Assembly: GCF_024199845.1 (NCBI RefSeq)
Contig: NZ_JANADO010000001.1
Location: 4,278,001 to 4,342,000, forward strand
Reading direction: 5' to 3'
DNA length: 64,000 bases
Source: Bradyrhizobium sp. CCGB12
GTDB taxonomy: Bacteria; Pseudomonadota; Alphaproteobacteria; Rhizobiales; Xanthobacteraceae
The notes under the pieces are model-generated. The model did no database searches. It saw only the letters and a list, made by a program, of their open reading frames with translations, and was not told the DNA's origin. The translations under genes were made by a program, and so were the position numbers. Numbering within the stretch: position 1 is the first letter of the stretch; each line of letters begins with the position of its first letter. Shown here piece by piece: positions 26,765-35,000 of this stretch.

Positions 26765-28288
26765 TCACATCGTCGCGCCTAGCACCCAAGGCGCGAACTC
26801 GGCGCCGCCGAAATCGAAGCTCTCGCTCTTGGTCGGCTGGCCCGAGGCCGTCTTGAGGATGAGCTCGAAGATGCGCTGGCCGCACTGCTCGACGCTCTCC
26901 TCGCCTTCGAGGATGGTGCCGCAATTGACGTCCATGTCCTCTTCCATGCGCTTGTACATCGGCGTGTTGGTCGCAAGCTTGATCGAGGGCGCGGGCTTGC
27001 AGCCGAACACGCTGCCGCGGCCGGTGGTGAAGCAGACGAGATTGGCGCCGCCGGCGACCTGCCCGGTGGCCGCGACAGGGTCATAGCCGGGCGTATCCAT
27101 GAAGACAAAACCCTTCTTGGTGATGGGCTCCGCGTAGCGCAACACCTCGACGAGATTGGTGGTACCGGCCTTCGCCATCGCGCCGAGCGATTTTTCGAGA
27201 ATGGTGGTGAGACCGCCGGCCTTGTTGCCGGGGCTCGGATTGGCATTCATCTCGGCACCTTCGCGCTCGGTGTATTCGTCCCACCAGCGCATCAGATCGA
27301 CCAGCTTCTCGCCAACCTCGCGGCTGACGGCGCGGCGCGTCAGCAGATGCTCGGCGCCGTAGGTCTCCGGTGTCTCCGACAGGATCACGGTGCCGCCGTG
27401 ACGCACGATGAGATCGCTGGCAGCACCGAGCGCGGGATTGGCGGATACGCCGGAATAGCCGTCGGAGCCGCCGCATTGCAGCGCCACCGTCAGCTCGCTC
27501 GCCGGCACTGTTTCGCGCTTCACCTTGTTCGCATCGGCCAGCGCCTCGCGCACGAAGGCGATGCCCGCCTCGACCGTCTTGCGGGTGCCGCCGACCTCCT
27601 GGATGTCCATCGCGCGCAGGCGGCCGGCGAGCTTCTGCTCTTCCATCAAGCCGCCGATCTGGTTCACCTCGCAGCCGAGGCCGAGCACGATGACATGTGA
27701 GAAGTTGACGTGACGCGCATAACCGCCGAGCGTGCGGCGAAGCAGCGCCAGCGGCTCGTTCTGCGTCATGCCGCAGCCGGTCTTGTGGGTCAGCGCGACC
27801 ACGCCGTCGACATTGGGGAAATCGGCCAGCGGATTATCGCCGGTGAAGGGATTCTTCTTGAAGACGTCGGCGACGAGGCTGGCCACATGCGCGCTGCAAT
27901 TCACCGAGGTGAGGATGCCGATATAGTTGCGCGTCGCGACGCGGCCGTCCGGGCGGCGGATGCCTTCGAACGTCGCCGGCAGGTCGAAGTTCGGCGTCGG
28001 CTTGACGTCGGCGCAATAGGCATAGTCCTTGGAGAAATCACCCATGCCGCAGTTCTGCACGTGCACATGCTGGCCAGGCGCGATCGGCACCGTCGCAAAG
28101 CCGATGATCTGGCCGTAGCGCTTGATCGGCTCGCCCACGGCGATCGGCTTGATCGCGACCTTGTGGCCCGAGGGAATGCGCTCGACCGTGGTCACGCCGT
28201 CGGCGACCACCGTGCCCGACGGCAGGCTCGCGCGCGCGATCAGCACGCCATCATCGGAATGCAGGCGGATGACGGGGCTGATGGTCAT
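26765..28288 (-). CDS. UxaA/GarD-family sugar-acid dehydratase
   Basis: A 507-residue protein of the altronate/galactarate dehydratase family, which dehydrates aldonic or aldaric acids to 2-keto-3-deoxy acids using iron or manganese. It has an N-terminal SAF-like domain (residues 1-95, HVHVQNCGMGDFSKDYAY), then the catalytic region with VATRNYIGILTSVNCSAHVA, VVALTHKTGCGMTQNEPLAL, VTVALQCGGSDGYSGVSANP and VCFTTGRGSVFGCKPAPSIK. The ATG at 28288 has AAGGAG nine bases before it. Palindromic repeats of one type flank the gene on both sides. Downstream of hpaR-ldh-aldolase on the same strand, it may form a sugar-acid route with that aldolase and dehydrogenase. The exact substrate is not readable. 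Confidence 0.88.
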   Translation of the reverse strand: MTISPVIRLHSDDGVLIARASLPSGTVVADGVTTVERIPSGHKVAIKPIAVGEPIKRYGQIIGFATVPIAPGQHVHVQNCGMGDFSKDYAYCADVKPTPNFDLPATFEGIRRPDGRVATRNYIGILTSVNCSAHVASLVADVFKKNPFTGDNPLADFPNVDGVVALTHKTGCGMTQNEPLALLRRTLGGYARHVNFSHVIVLGLGCEVNQIGGLMEEQKLAGRLRAMDIQEVGGTRKTVEAGIAFVREALADANKVKRETVPASELTVALQCGGSDGYSGVSANPALGAASDLIVRHGGTVILSETPETYGAEHLLTRRAVSREVGEKLVDLMRWWDEYTEREGAEMNANPSPGNKAGGLTTILEKSLGAMAKAGTTNLVEVLRYAEPITKKGFVFMDTPGYDPVAATGQVAGGANLVCFTTGRGSVFGCKPAPSIKLATNTPMYKRMEEDMDVNCGTILEGEESVEQCGQRIFELILKTASGQPTKSESFDFGGAEFAPWVLGATM

Positions 28289-28305
28289 GGCAGTTCTCCT
28301 TCGGA

Positions 28306-28385
28306 GGCGAATAGCGAGTGGTGGTGCCGAATGGAAAAAAGGGAGTAGCCTTGTATTCGCTACTCCCCATTGCCATTCGCGAGTT
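28306..28385. repeat. Palindromic repeat, copy B (GAGTAGC...GCTACTC type)
   Basis: Same unit as 26689-26763: GGGAGTAGCC faces GCTACTCCCC, with outer GCGAATAGCGAGTG and CATTCGCGAG arms. It lies between the aldolase stop and the dehydratase ribosome site, and the two copies bracket the 1.5-kb dehydratase gene. Confidence 0.7.
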
Positions 28386-28386
28386 C

Positions 28387-29163
28387 TTAGGCCTTGCCGC
28401 CGGAATCCTTGCGGGTCGCGTTGACCTGCATCTTGGCGTAGGTGGTCATCATGCCCACCTCGTTGGACAACGTCACCAGCTTGAAGCCCATGTTGATGGC
28501 GCGCGCCGCGCCTTCGGCGCCGCTGCAATGGATGCCCGGGTTGAGGCCGCGCTTGCCGCACTCCTTGATGATCTTCTCGTAGATCGCGAGAATCTCCGGC
28601 TCGCTGCGGTCGAGCTTCGGCTCGAGGCCGTAGGAGAAGCCGAGGTCGGACGGGCCGATATAGACGCCGTCGATGCCTTCGACGTCGAAGATCGCTTCCA
28701 TGTTCTCGACCGCGGTCCTGGTCTCCATCATCGGCAGCAGCACGATGTCGTCGTTGGCCGTCTTCTGGTAGGAGCCCGCGGTGCCGTACATGCCGGCGCG
28801 GATCGGACCGTTGGAGCGCACGCCCTTCGGCGGATACTTCGAATAGGAGACCAGGTTCCTGGCTTCCTGCGGCGTATTGACCATCGGGCAGATCACGCCA
28901 TAGGCGCCGCCGTCGAGCACCTTGCCGATGATGCCGGGCTCGTTCCAGGGCACGCGGACCATCGGAGTGACCGGATGCTTGTCCATGGCCTGGAAGCACT
29001 GCACCATCGACAGATAGTCCTGCACGCCATGCTGCATGTCGACGGTGACGCTGTCGAAGCCGCATTGCGCGACCATTTCGGCCGAGAAGCCGGAGGGTAT
29101 AGCGAGCCACGCGTTGACCACGGCCTTGCCCGACTTCCAGATTTCCTTGACCTTGTTCGCCAC
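28387..29163 (-). CDS. HpcH/HpaI-family class II aldolase
   Basis: A 258-residue metal-dependent pyruvate aldolase. His45 (VDMQHGVQDY), Arg70 (PMVRVPWNE), Glu147 (LPMMETRTAVENME) and Asp173 (YIGPSDLGFSYG) line up with the catalytic and metal residues of E. coli HpaI as I recall them (H45, R70, E149, D175). HpaI splits 4-hydroxy-2-oxoheptanedioate to pyruvate and succinate semialdehyde, the last step of homoprotocatechuate degradation; the other pathway genes lie 2 kb to the right. The same family also includes sugar-acid aldolases (GarL, RhmA), and the gene sits between a sugar-acid dehydratase and an Ldh2-type dehydrogenase. Both uses fit, so I give no symbol. GGAAGGCAAC precedes the ATG at 29163. 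Confidence 0.9.
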   Translation of the reverse strand: MANKVKEIWKSGKAVVNAWLAIPSGFSAEMVAQCGFDSVTVDMQHGVQDYLSMVQCFQAMDKHPVTPMVRVPWNEPGIIGKVLDGGAYGVICPMVNTPQEARNLVSYSKYPPKGVRSNGPIRAGMYGTAGSYQKTANDDIVLLPMMETRTAVENMEAIFDVEGIDGVYIGPSDLGFSYGLEPKLDRSEPEILAIYEKIIKECGKRGLNPGIHCSGAEGAARAINMGFKLVTLSNEVGMMTTYAKMQVNATRKDSGGKA

Positions 29164-29291
29164 GTTGCCTTCCTTCTTTGTTGTTTAGACCGTGTTATTT
29201 GACCTTCGTCACCATGACGAGCGCCGCGATCGTACGATCCTGCTGTTACCGCGAACCGGATCGCCGCGCTACGCTTGCAATGGCGCAAGAC

Positions 29292-30377
29292 CTATGCGGT
29301 CGCGCTCTGGATGCTGACTTCGCTGACGCCGACCTCGCGGGCGGTGCTCACTATTGCCGCCCAGGTGTCATCCGGCAAGGGGATGCCGTTCCGGGTCCGC
29401 TCAGCGCGCGTTTTCCGCTCCGGATCGCCCGGAATCAGCACCTGATCGACCCCGGCCATCGGCTTGGTGGCGCGGATGAAATCGACGTAGCGCGAGACTT
29501 CGCCGTCGAAAAGGTTGGAGGTGTCGACCACCTTCGGATCGACATAGAACGCCAGCATACCATTGGCAAAGCGCCGACCGCCCGATGTGGCCCCGGTTCC
29601 GGTCAACGCGCCGCCCAAGAGTTCACACATGAAGGCGAGGCCCGACCCCTTGTGCTCGCCGAAGGCGCGGATGGCGCCGATCCCCTTGGTGTGATCCCGC
29701 GGTCCGTCCTGCGTGTAAGGACCGTAGAGCACGACCGGGTCCTCGCTTAGGGTCCCGTCGGAATCGACCAGCGCGCCCTTCGGCAGCTTCTTGCCGCCGC
29801 GGCTTGCGACCAGCACCTTGCCTTCGGCGACGACCGAGGTCGCAAAATCCAGCACGATCGGGTCCTGCCCCTCGCGCGGGATGCCGACGCAATAAGGCGC
29901 GGTCGACAGCCGTTTCTCGACGCCGCCGAACGGGGCGACCAGCAGCGAGCCCGCGGCATTGACGAAATGGACCGAGATGAGACCTTCGGCCGCGGCCATT
30001 TCGGCCCAATCGCCGACACGGCCGATATGGCCGGCATTGCGCAACGCGACCGCGGCGAGGCCCGCCTTCTTGCACTTGTCGATGCCGATCCGGACCGCCT
30101 GCGGCGTCACGGTCTGGCCATAGCCGAACTTGCCGTCGACCACCGCGAGCGAGGGCGTGTCGAGCACCACCTCCGCGTTCTGGTTGGGCACCACCGAGCC
30201 GGTCTTCTGCCAGCGGATGTAGACGGGAACGCGGATCACGCCATGGCTGTCATGGCCGGTCAGGTTCGCCGTGGTGAGGTAGGTTGCGATGCGCCTGGCT
30301 TCTTCGGGTGACGATTGCACATGCGTGAAGACTTCAGTGACGAAGTCGATCAGCCTTTGGACCTGAATGGTGACCAT
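29292..30377 (-). CDS. Ldh2-family malate/lactate-type dehydrogenase
   Basis: A 361-residue NAD(P)-dependent oxidoreductase of the LDH2/MDH2 (YlbC/DlgD-like) family, which reduces 2-keto acids such as malate, ureidoglycolate, 2,3-diketogulonate or delta-piperideine-2-carboxylate. Visible blocks are NLTGHDSHGVIRVPVYIRWQ (with the catalytic His), VALRNAGHIGRVGDWAEMAA, PIVLDFATSVVAEGKVLVA and EHKGSGLAFMCELLGGALTG. I use ATG 30377 (MVTIQVQRLIDFVTEVF), which matches the family N-terminus; a GTG at 30434 would add 19 residues, and neither has a strong ribosome site. Downstream of hpaR on the same strand. Substrate open. Confidence 0.85.
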   Translation of the reverse strand: MVTIQVQRLIDFVTEVFTHVQSSPEEARRIATYLTTANLTGHDSHGVIRVPVYIRWQKTGSVVPNQNAEVVLDTPSLAVVDGKFGYGQTVTPQAVRIGIDKCKKAGLAAVALRNAGHIGRVGDWAEMAAAEGLISVHFVNAAGSLLVAPFGGVEKRLSTAPYCVGIPREGQDPIVLDFATSVVAEGKVLVASRGGKKLPKGALVDSDGTLSEDPVVLYGPYTQDGPRDHTKGIGAIRAFGEHKGSGLAFMCELLGGALTGTGATSGGRRFANGMLAFYVDPKVVDTSNLFDGEVSRYVDFIRATKPMAGVDQVLIPGDPERKTRAERTRNGIPLPDDTWAAIVSTAREVGVSEVSIQSATA

Positions 30378-30495
30378 GACGGTCTGCTTGCCTCTGCCCA
30401 GCGCCGATTTTGCAGCGATCGGCTTGGGCAGCACTTTGAGCGAAAAAGCGCAGGGATGTCCATGGCTCCCGCCACGCGCTCGCGCATATCAGCTT

Positions 30496-31014
30496 TCACT
30501 CCTCGGGACTTGCCTCCTCGCCGGCGCCGAGGCTCGCGAGACTGTGTTCGAGTTCGCCGAGCATCTCCTGCAACTCGGCGAGCTTGCGCGCGCCGAAGCG
30601 CTGCGTGATCTCCGCGTAGATCGCTTCCGACGTCGGCGCCACGGAGGCCATCAGCTTCACGCCCTCCTTCGAGATCGAGACCATGCTCCGGCGCTGGTCC
30701 GCTTTCGCCGTCTTGCGCTCGATCAGGTTACGCGCCTCGAGGTCGCGCAGGATGCGCGACAGGCTCGGCCCGAGCAGGAACGCCGTGCGCGCGAGTTCCG
30801 TGACCTCGACCGCTTCGATGGCAGCCAGCGCCCGCAGGATGCGCCATTGCTGCTCGGTCAAGCCGTGCTCGCGCAGCGAGGGACGAAATTGTCGCATCAC
30901 CGCCTCGCGGGCTCGCAGCAGCGACATCGGCAGTGAGCGCGAGAAATCGCGCATCGGCACCTGCCGTGCGGCAGGTCCGCCTCCGTTCGCAGGATCGGCC
31001 GGTCTCTTCACCAT
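30496..31014 (-). CDS. hpaR: MarR-family regulator HpaR
   Basis: A 172-residue MarR-type winged-helix repressor. It has a helical dimerisation start (SRSLPMSLLRAREAVMRQFR), the recognition region LTEQQWRILRALAAIEAVEV ... ARTAFLLGPSLSRILRDLEA, and the wing with DQRRSMVSISKEG. The position, divergent from hpaHFEDG, and the sequence type identify it as the homoprotocatechuate-operon repressor. In E. coli W HpaR is released by aromatic pathway compounds. A 16-bp perfect palindrome at 31078-31093, 64 bases upstream of this start, is the likely operator for both directions. Ldh2, the aldolase and the dehydratase genes follow on the same strand. Confidence 0.9.
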   Translation of the reverse strand: MVKRPADPANGGGPAARQVPMRDFSRSLPMSLLRAREAVMRQFRPSLREHGLTEQQWRILRALAAIEAVEVTELARTAFLLGPSLSRILRDLEARNLIERKTAKADQRRSMVSISKEGVKLMASVAPTSEAIYAEITQRFGARKLAELQEMLGELEHSLASLGAGEEASPEE

Positions 31015-31066
31015 GACGCCCTTTCAAGCCGCAAAACGTTTGCAGTGCAGCAAGCCCAAATTGTGT

Positions 31067-31096
31067 TTGACGCATTCACTTAACATGTTAAGTATC
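31067..31096 (+). promoter_or_regulatory. Probable HpaR operator over the hpa promoter
   Basis: ACTTAACATGTTAAGT at 31078-31093 is a perfect 16-bp palindrome in the hpaR-hpaH divergent gap. A TTGACG -35-like hexamer begins at 31067, so the palindrome would cover the spacer and the -10 region of a promoter reading toward hpaH. The -10 itself is poor (TAAGTA at 31089), so the promoter call is weaker than the palindrome. Confidence 0.6.
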
Positions 31097-31140
31097 TCCG
31101 GGCACCACGATTTGTAAGATCACACGCTCCAAGATCACAC

Positions 31141-31947
31141 ATGGCGCTTTCCAACGACGATATCCAAGCTTGCGCGAGGCGTCTGCACCAGGCGGAGAAG
31201 ACCCGCACGCAGATCAGGCAGTTGTCGCAGGATTTTCCCGAGATCACCATTGCGGATGCCTACGCGATTCAGAAGGCCTGGGTCGACGTCAAGATCGCCG
31301 AGGGGCGCATCGTCAAAGGTCACAAGATCGGCCTGACCTCGAAGGCGATGCAGAGCGCGCTCAAGATCGACGAGCCGGATTCCGGCGTGCTGCTCGACGA
31401 CATGTTCTTTGCCGATGGCGGGCTCGTGCCGACCGAACGCTTCATCGCAACGCGCGTCGAAGCCGAGCTCGCCTTCGTCATGCGCACGCGCCTCGCAGGG
31501 CCCGATTGCACGCTATTCGACGTGCTCAACGCCACCGACTTCGTCGTGCCGGCGCTGGAGATTTTGGACACGCGCATCGAACGCGTCGATCCCAAGACCA
31601 AGGCGACGCGAAAGATCTATGACACCATCGCCGACAACGCCGCGAATGCCGGCATCGTGCTCGGCGGCCGGCCGATCCGTCCGCTGGATGCTGACCTGCG
31701 CTGGATCGGTGCGCTCTGTTTCAAGAACGGCCAGCTCGAGGAAACCGGGCTTGCCGCCGGCGTGCTCAATCATCCCGCTACTGCGGTCGCCTGGCTCGCC
31801 AACAAGATCGCGCCGCTTGGGCTCGCGCTGGAGCCCGGACAAATCGTGCTCGCCGGCTCCTTCATCCGCCCGATCGAGACTCGCAAGGGCGACACAATTC
31901 AAGCCGACTATGGCGCCTACGGCTCGGTGAGCTGCTACTTCGCTTAA
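31141..31947 (+). CDS. hpaH: 2-oxo-hept-4-ene-1,7-dioate hydratase HpaH
   Basis: A 268-residue member of the hydratase/decarboxylase branch of the FAH superfamily. It hydrates 2-oxohept-4-ene-1,7-dioate to 4-hydroxy-2-oxoheptanedioate, a magnesium-dependent step of the homoprotocatechuate meta pathway. The family is recognised by [56 protein letters not shown] (metal-binding acids) and LVPTERF. The end is [19 protein letters not shown]. It is the first gene of the hpaHFEDG unit, and there is no clear ribosome site before the ATG. hpaF begins 30 bases downstream. Confidence 0.94.
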   Translation: MALSNDDIQACARRLHQAEKTRTQIRQLSQDFPEITIADAYAIQKAWVDVKIAEGRIVKGHKIGLTSKAMQSALKIDEPDSGVLLDDMFFADGGLVPTERFIATRVEAELAFVMRTRLAGPDCTLFDVLNATDFVVPALEILDTRIERVDPKTKATRKIYDTIADNAANAGIVLGGRPIRPLDADLRWIGALCFKNGQLEETGLAAGVLNHPATAVAWLANKIAPLGLALEPGQIVLAGSFIRPIETRKGDTIQADYGAYGSVSCYFA

Positions 31948-31977
31948 ACCAACAAGAAGACAGGGAGTGAAACCGCG

Positions 31978-32376
31978 ATGCCGCATTTCACGATCGAATA
32001 TTCGGCCAATCTCGATGGCCGTCTCGATATGAAGCTGGTATGCGAAGTCGTGCGCAAGGCGGCGGTCGAGACCGGCATCTTCCCGCTCGGCGGCATCCGC
32101 GTCCGCGCCGTCAGGTGCGAGCACTATGCGATCGCGGATAACAGGCAGGACTACAGCTTTCTCGACATGGTGCTGCGCATCGGCGAGGGCCGCGACCTGC
32201 CGACGCGCCAGAAGGCCGGCGAGCACGTCTTCCAGGCGCTCTCGAAACATCTCGATCCGGTCTTCGCCGCCAGCAAATTCGCCCTGTCGTTCGACATGCA
32301 GATCAACGACAAGGACACGAGCTGGAAGCGCAACAACATCCACGACGCCCTGAAAGTGGAGGCCGCCCATGGATAA
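31978..32376 (+). CDS. hpaF: 5-carboxymethyl-2-hydroxymuconate isomerase HpaF
   Basis: A 132-residue tautomerase-superfamily enzyme that isomerises 5-carboxymethyl-2-hydroxymuconate to its oxo form. The catalytic N-terminal proline follows the initiator (MPHFTIEYSANL), and the family features GGIRVRAVRCEHYAIAD and YSFLDMVLRIGEGRDLPTRQ are present. AGGGAG lies ten bases before the ATG. The stop overlaps the hpaE start by 8 bases (ATGGATAA). Confidence 0.93.
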   Translation: MPHFTIEYSANLDGRLDMKLVCEVVRKAAVETGIFPLGGIRVRAVRCEHYAIADNRQDYSFLDMVLRIGEGRDLPTRQKAGEHVFQALSKHLDPVFAASKFALSFDMQINDKDTSWKRNNIHDALKVEAAHG

Positions 32377-33907
32377 GCCCACGCCGAAAGCCGACGTGTT
32401 TCAGGCCAACCGCGACCGCGCAGCGCCGCTGCTGAAGACGCTGCGCGCGGACGGCATCGGCCACATGATCGACGGCAAGATCGTGCCGTCGATCTCCGGC
32501 GAGATATTTGAGACGAAATCGCCGATCGATGGCGCTGTACTCGCCAGCGTCGCGCGCGGCAATGCAGAGGATATCGACGCAGCAGCGACTGCTGCTTCAC
32601 TGGCCTTCAGATCCTGGCGCGACATGGGACCGGCGATGCGAAGGAAACTGCTGCATCGTGTTGCCGACGCGATCGAGGACAATGCCGACGACATCGCTGT
32701 GCTCGAATGCATCGACACCGGCCAGGCCTACCGCTTCATGGCCAAGGCCGCGATCCGCGCCGCCGAGAATTTCCGCTTCTTCGCGGACAAATGCGCCGAG
32801 GCGCGCGACGGCCTCAACACGCCGAGCGACGAGCACTGGAATGTCTCCACGCGTGTACCGATCGGTCCCGTCGGCGTGATCACGCCGTGGAACACACCGT
32901 TCATGCTCTCGACCTGGAAGATCGCCCCTGCCCTCGCTGCGGGCTGCACCGTCGTGCACAAGCCGGCCGAATGGTCGCCGGTGACGGCCTCCGTTCTGGC
33001 GAAGCTCGTCAAGGAAGCCGGCGTTCCCGACGGCGTGCTCAACACCGTCCACGGCTTTGGTGAAGAAGCCGGCAAGGCACTGACCGAGCATCCCGCCATC
33101 AAGGCAATCGGCTTCGTCGGCGAGAGCGCAACGGGCTCGGCGATCATGATCCAGGGCGCGCCAACCCTGAAGCGCGTGCATTTCGAGCTTGGCGGCAAGA
33201 ACCCGGTGATCGTGTTCGACGATGCCGATCTCGACCGTGCGCTCGATGCCGTCGTGTTCATGATCTACTCGCTCAACGGCGAGCGCTGTACCTCGTCGAG
33301 CCGCCTGCTGATCCAGCAGAACATTGCGGAGAAATTCGTGGAGAAGCTGACCGCGCGCGTGAAGGCGCTGAAGGTCGGCCACCCCCTCGATCCCGCCACC
33401 GAGATCGGGCCGCTGATCCACGAGCGTCACCTCGCAAAGGTCTGCTCCTATTTCGACATCGCACGGCAGGACGGCGCGACGATCGCGGTCGGCGGCAAGG
33501 CCTATGACGGCCCGGGCGGCGGACATTATGTCGAACCTACCTTGGTCACCGGCGCGCACGGCAAGATGCGGGTGGCGCAGGAGGAGGTGTTCGGCCCCTT
33601 CCTCACCGTACTGCCTTTCCGTGATGAGGCGGATGCGATCGAGATCGCCAACGACATCCGCTATGGCCTCACTGGCTATGTCTGGACCAATGACATGGGC
33701 CGGGGCTTGCGCGTCGCCGACGCGCTGGAGGCCGGCATGATCTGGCTGAACTCGGAAAACGTCCGCCACCTGCCGACCCCGTTCGGCGGCATGAAGGCCT
33801 CGGGCATCGGCCGCGACGGCGGCGACTATTCGTTCGACTTCTACATGGAAACCAAGCACGTCTCGCTGGCGCGGGGCACGCACAAGATTCAGAAGCTGGG
33901 AATTTAG
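32369..33907 (+). CDS. hpaE: 5-carboxymethyl-2-hydroxymuconate semialdehyde dehydrogenase HpaE
   Basis: A 512-residue NAD-dependent aldehyde dehydrogenase that oxidises the ring-cleavage semialdehyde. ALDH signatures are VGVITPWNTPFMLSTWKIAP, FELGGKNPVIVFDDADLD with general base Glu273, and SLNGERCTSSSRLL with the nucleophile Cys307. The end is GMKASGIGRDGGDYSFDFYM. About 20 extra N-terminal residues precede the usual start of the fold. It overlaps hpaF by 8 bases. A palindromic repeat separates it from hpaD. Confidence 0.94.
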   Translation: MDKPTPKADVFQANRDRAAPLLKTLRADGIGHMIDGKIVPSISGEIFETKSPIDGAVLASVARGNAEDIDAAATAASLAFRSWRDMGPAMRRKLLHRVADAIEDNADDIAVLECIDTGQAYRFMAKAAIRAAENFRFFADKCAEARDGLNTPSDEHWNVSTRVPIGPVGVITPWNTPFMLSTWKIAPALAAGCTVVHKPAEWSPVTASVLAKLVKEAGVPDGVLNTVHGFGEEAGKALTEHPAIKAIGFVGESATGSAIMIQGAPTLKRVHFELGGKNPVIVFDDADLDRALDAVVFMIYSLNGERCTSSSRLLIQQNIAEKFVEKLTARVKALKVGHPLDPATEIGPLIHERHLAKVCSYFDIARQDGATIAVGGKAYDGPGGGHYVEPTLVTGAHGKMRVAQEEVFGPFLTVLPFRDEADAIEIANDIRYGLTGYVWTNDMGRGLRVADALEAGMIWLNSENVRHLPTPFGGMKASGIGRDGGDYSFDFYMETKHVSLARGTHKIQKLGI

Positions 33908-33914
33908 AGCCACC

Positions 33915-33995
33915 GTCGTTCCGGGGCGGCGCGAAGCGTCGAATCCGGAACCTCGAGATTCCGGGTTCGGTCCTGACGGACCGCCCCGGAATGAC
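33915..33995. repeat. Palindromic repeat (GTCATTCCGGGGC family), inside the hpa operon
   Basis: An 81-base near-perfect dyad with outer arms GTCGTTCCGGGGCGG / CCGCCCCGGAATGAC and an inner AATCCGGAACCTC / GAGATTCCGGGTT pairing. It lies between hpaE and hpaD, where it would form a hairpin in the operon mRNA. A second copy lies at 37527-37606, just past the end of the operon. Confidence 0.8.
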
Positions 33996-34014
33996 AGACC
34001 GAGGGGAAACGCCA

Positions 34015-34998
34015 ATGCCCGTACCGCAACACATCTTCGAGCCGCCGTTCAACATCATCCGCTCGAGCCATGTCGTGCTCGACGTGACCGATTTGAAGCT
34101 GAGCCGCGAGTTCTACGAGACCACCGTCGGCCTGCATGTCGAGGATGCCGACGACAACGCGGTGTATTTGCGCGCCGCCGAGGAGCATCAGCATCACTCG
34201 CTGGTGCTGCGGAAAGCCGCGGCGCCGGCCTGTAACAGGCTCGGCTTCAAGGTCGGCAACGACAAAGACCTCGACAAGGCCGCCGCGTTCCTCTCCGAGA
34301 ACGGCCTTGGCTACGCCTTCGTCGACCAGCCGTTCCAGGGCCGCACTCTGCAATTCACCGATCCCTTCGGCTTTCAGATCGAGCTCTATGCGGCGATGGA
34401 CCGCCGGCCGCATCTTTTGCGCCGCTATGATCTCTACCGGGGCTGCCACCCGCAGCGGCTTGACCATTTCAACGTCTTCGCTGCCGAGGTGCAGGACACC
34501 GTCGAGTTCTACGCCCGGCTTGGCTTCCGTCTCACCGAATACGCCGAGGAGGACGGGCCGAACGGCCGCATCGCCGCCGCCTGGATGCATCGCAAGGGCA
34601 ACGTCCACGATTTTGCAATCACCAACGGCAAGGGCCCTCGCCTGCATCACTTCGCCTATTGGACGCCGACGGCGATGAACATCATCCATCTCTGCGATGT
34701 CATGGCCTCGCAAGGTTTTGTGAAGAACATCGAGCGCGGGCCCGGACGCCACGGCATCTCGAATGCGTTCTTCCTTTATGTTCGCGACCCTGATGGACAC
34801 CGCCTCGAGCTCTACACCAGCGATTACTTCACGGGGGATCACGACCACGAGCCGCTGCGCTGGTCGCTGCGCGATCCGCGCCGCCAGACGCTGTGGGGCG
34901 CGCCGGCGCCGCGCTCCTGGTTCGAGCAGGGCTCGCCATTCAGCGGGCAGGCCGTGCGCGAGCCGAAATTCGTGGCCGACGTGCTGGTGGCGGATTAA
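34015..34998 (+). CDS. hpaD: 3,4-dihydroxyphenylacetate 2,3-dioxygenase, VOC (type I extradiol) form
   Basis: A 327-residue extradiol dioxygenase that opens the homoprotocatechuate ring. It is built of vicinal-oxygen-chelate repeats. Metal ligands by position are His151 (RLDHFNVFAAEV), His211 (RLHHFAYWTP) and Glu265 (HRLELYTSDYF), within a few residues of the H155/H214/E267 set I recall for the Brevibacterium and Arthrobacter enzymes. This differs from the LigB-type HpaD of E. coli. ATG 34015 (MPVPQHIFEPPFNIIRSSHV) has GAGGGG upstream. The in-frame ATG at 33991 lies inside the palindromic repeat and is unlikely. hpaG follows after two bases. Confidence 0.93.
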   Translation: MPVPQHIFEPPFNIIRSSHVVLDVTDLKLSREFYETTVGLHVEDADDNAVYLRAAEEHQHHSLVLRKAAAPACNRLGFKVGNDKDLDKAAAFLSENGLGYAFVDQPFQGRTLQFTDPFGFQIELYAAMDRRPHLLRRYDLYRGCHPQRLDHFNVFAAEVQDTVEFYARLGFRLTEYAEEDGPNGRIAAAWMHRKGNVHDFAITNGKGPRLHHFAYWTPTAMNIIHLCDVMASQGFVKNIERGPGRHGISNAFFLYVRDPDGHRLELYTSDYFTGDHDHEPLRWSLRDPRRQTLWGAPAPRSWFEQGSPFSGQAVREPKFVADVLVAD

Positions 34999-35000
34999 TC

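Noticed and set aside
26765..29110. The dehydratase read as a 781-residue protein continuous with an N-terminal extension
   Set aside because: The extra 270 residues overlap the aldolase gene in another frame and are Arg/His/Gln-rich. A strong ribosome site and family-like start exist at 28288.
30378..30434. 19-residue N-terminal extension of the Ldh2-type dehydrogenase from GTG 30434
   Set aside because: No ribosome site, and the family usually begins at the MVTIQVQ position, though this is not certain.
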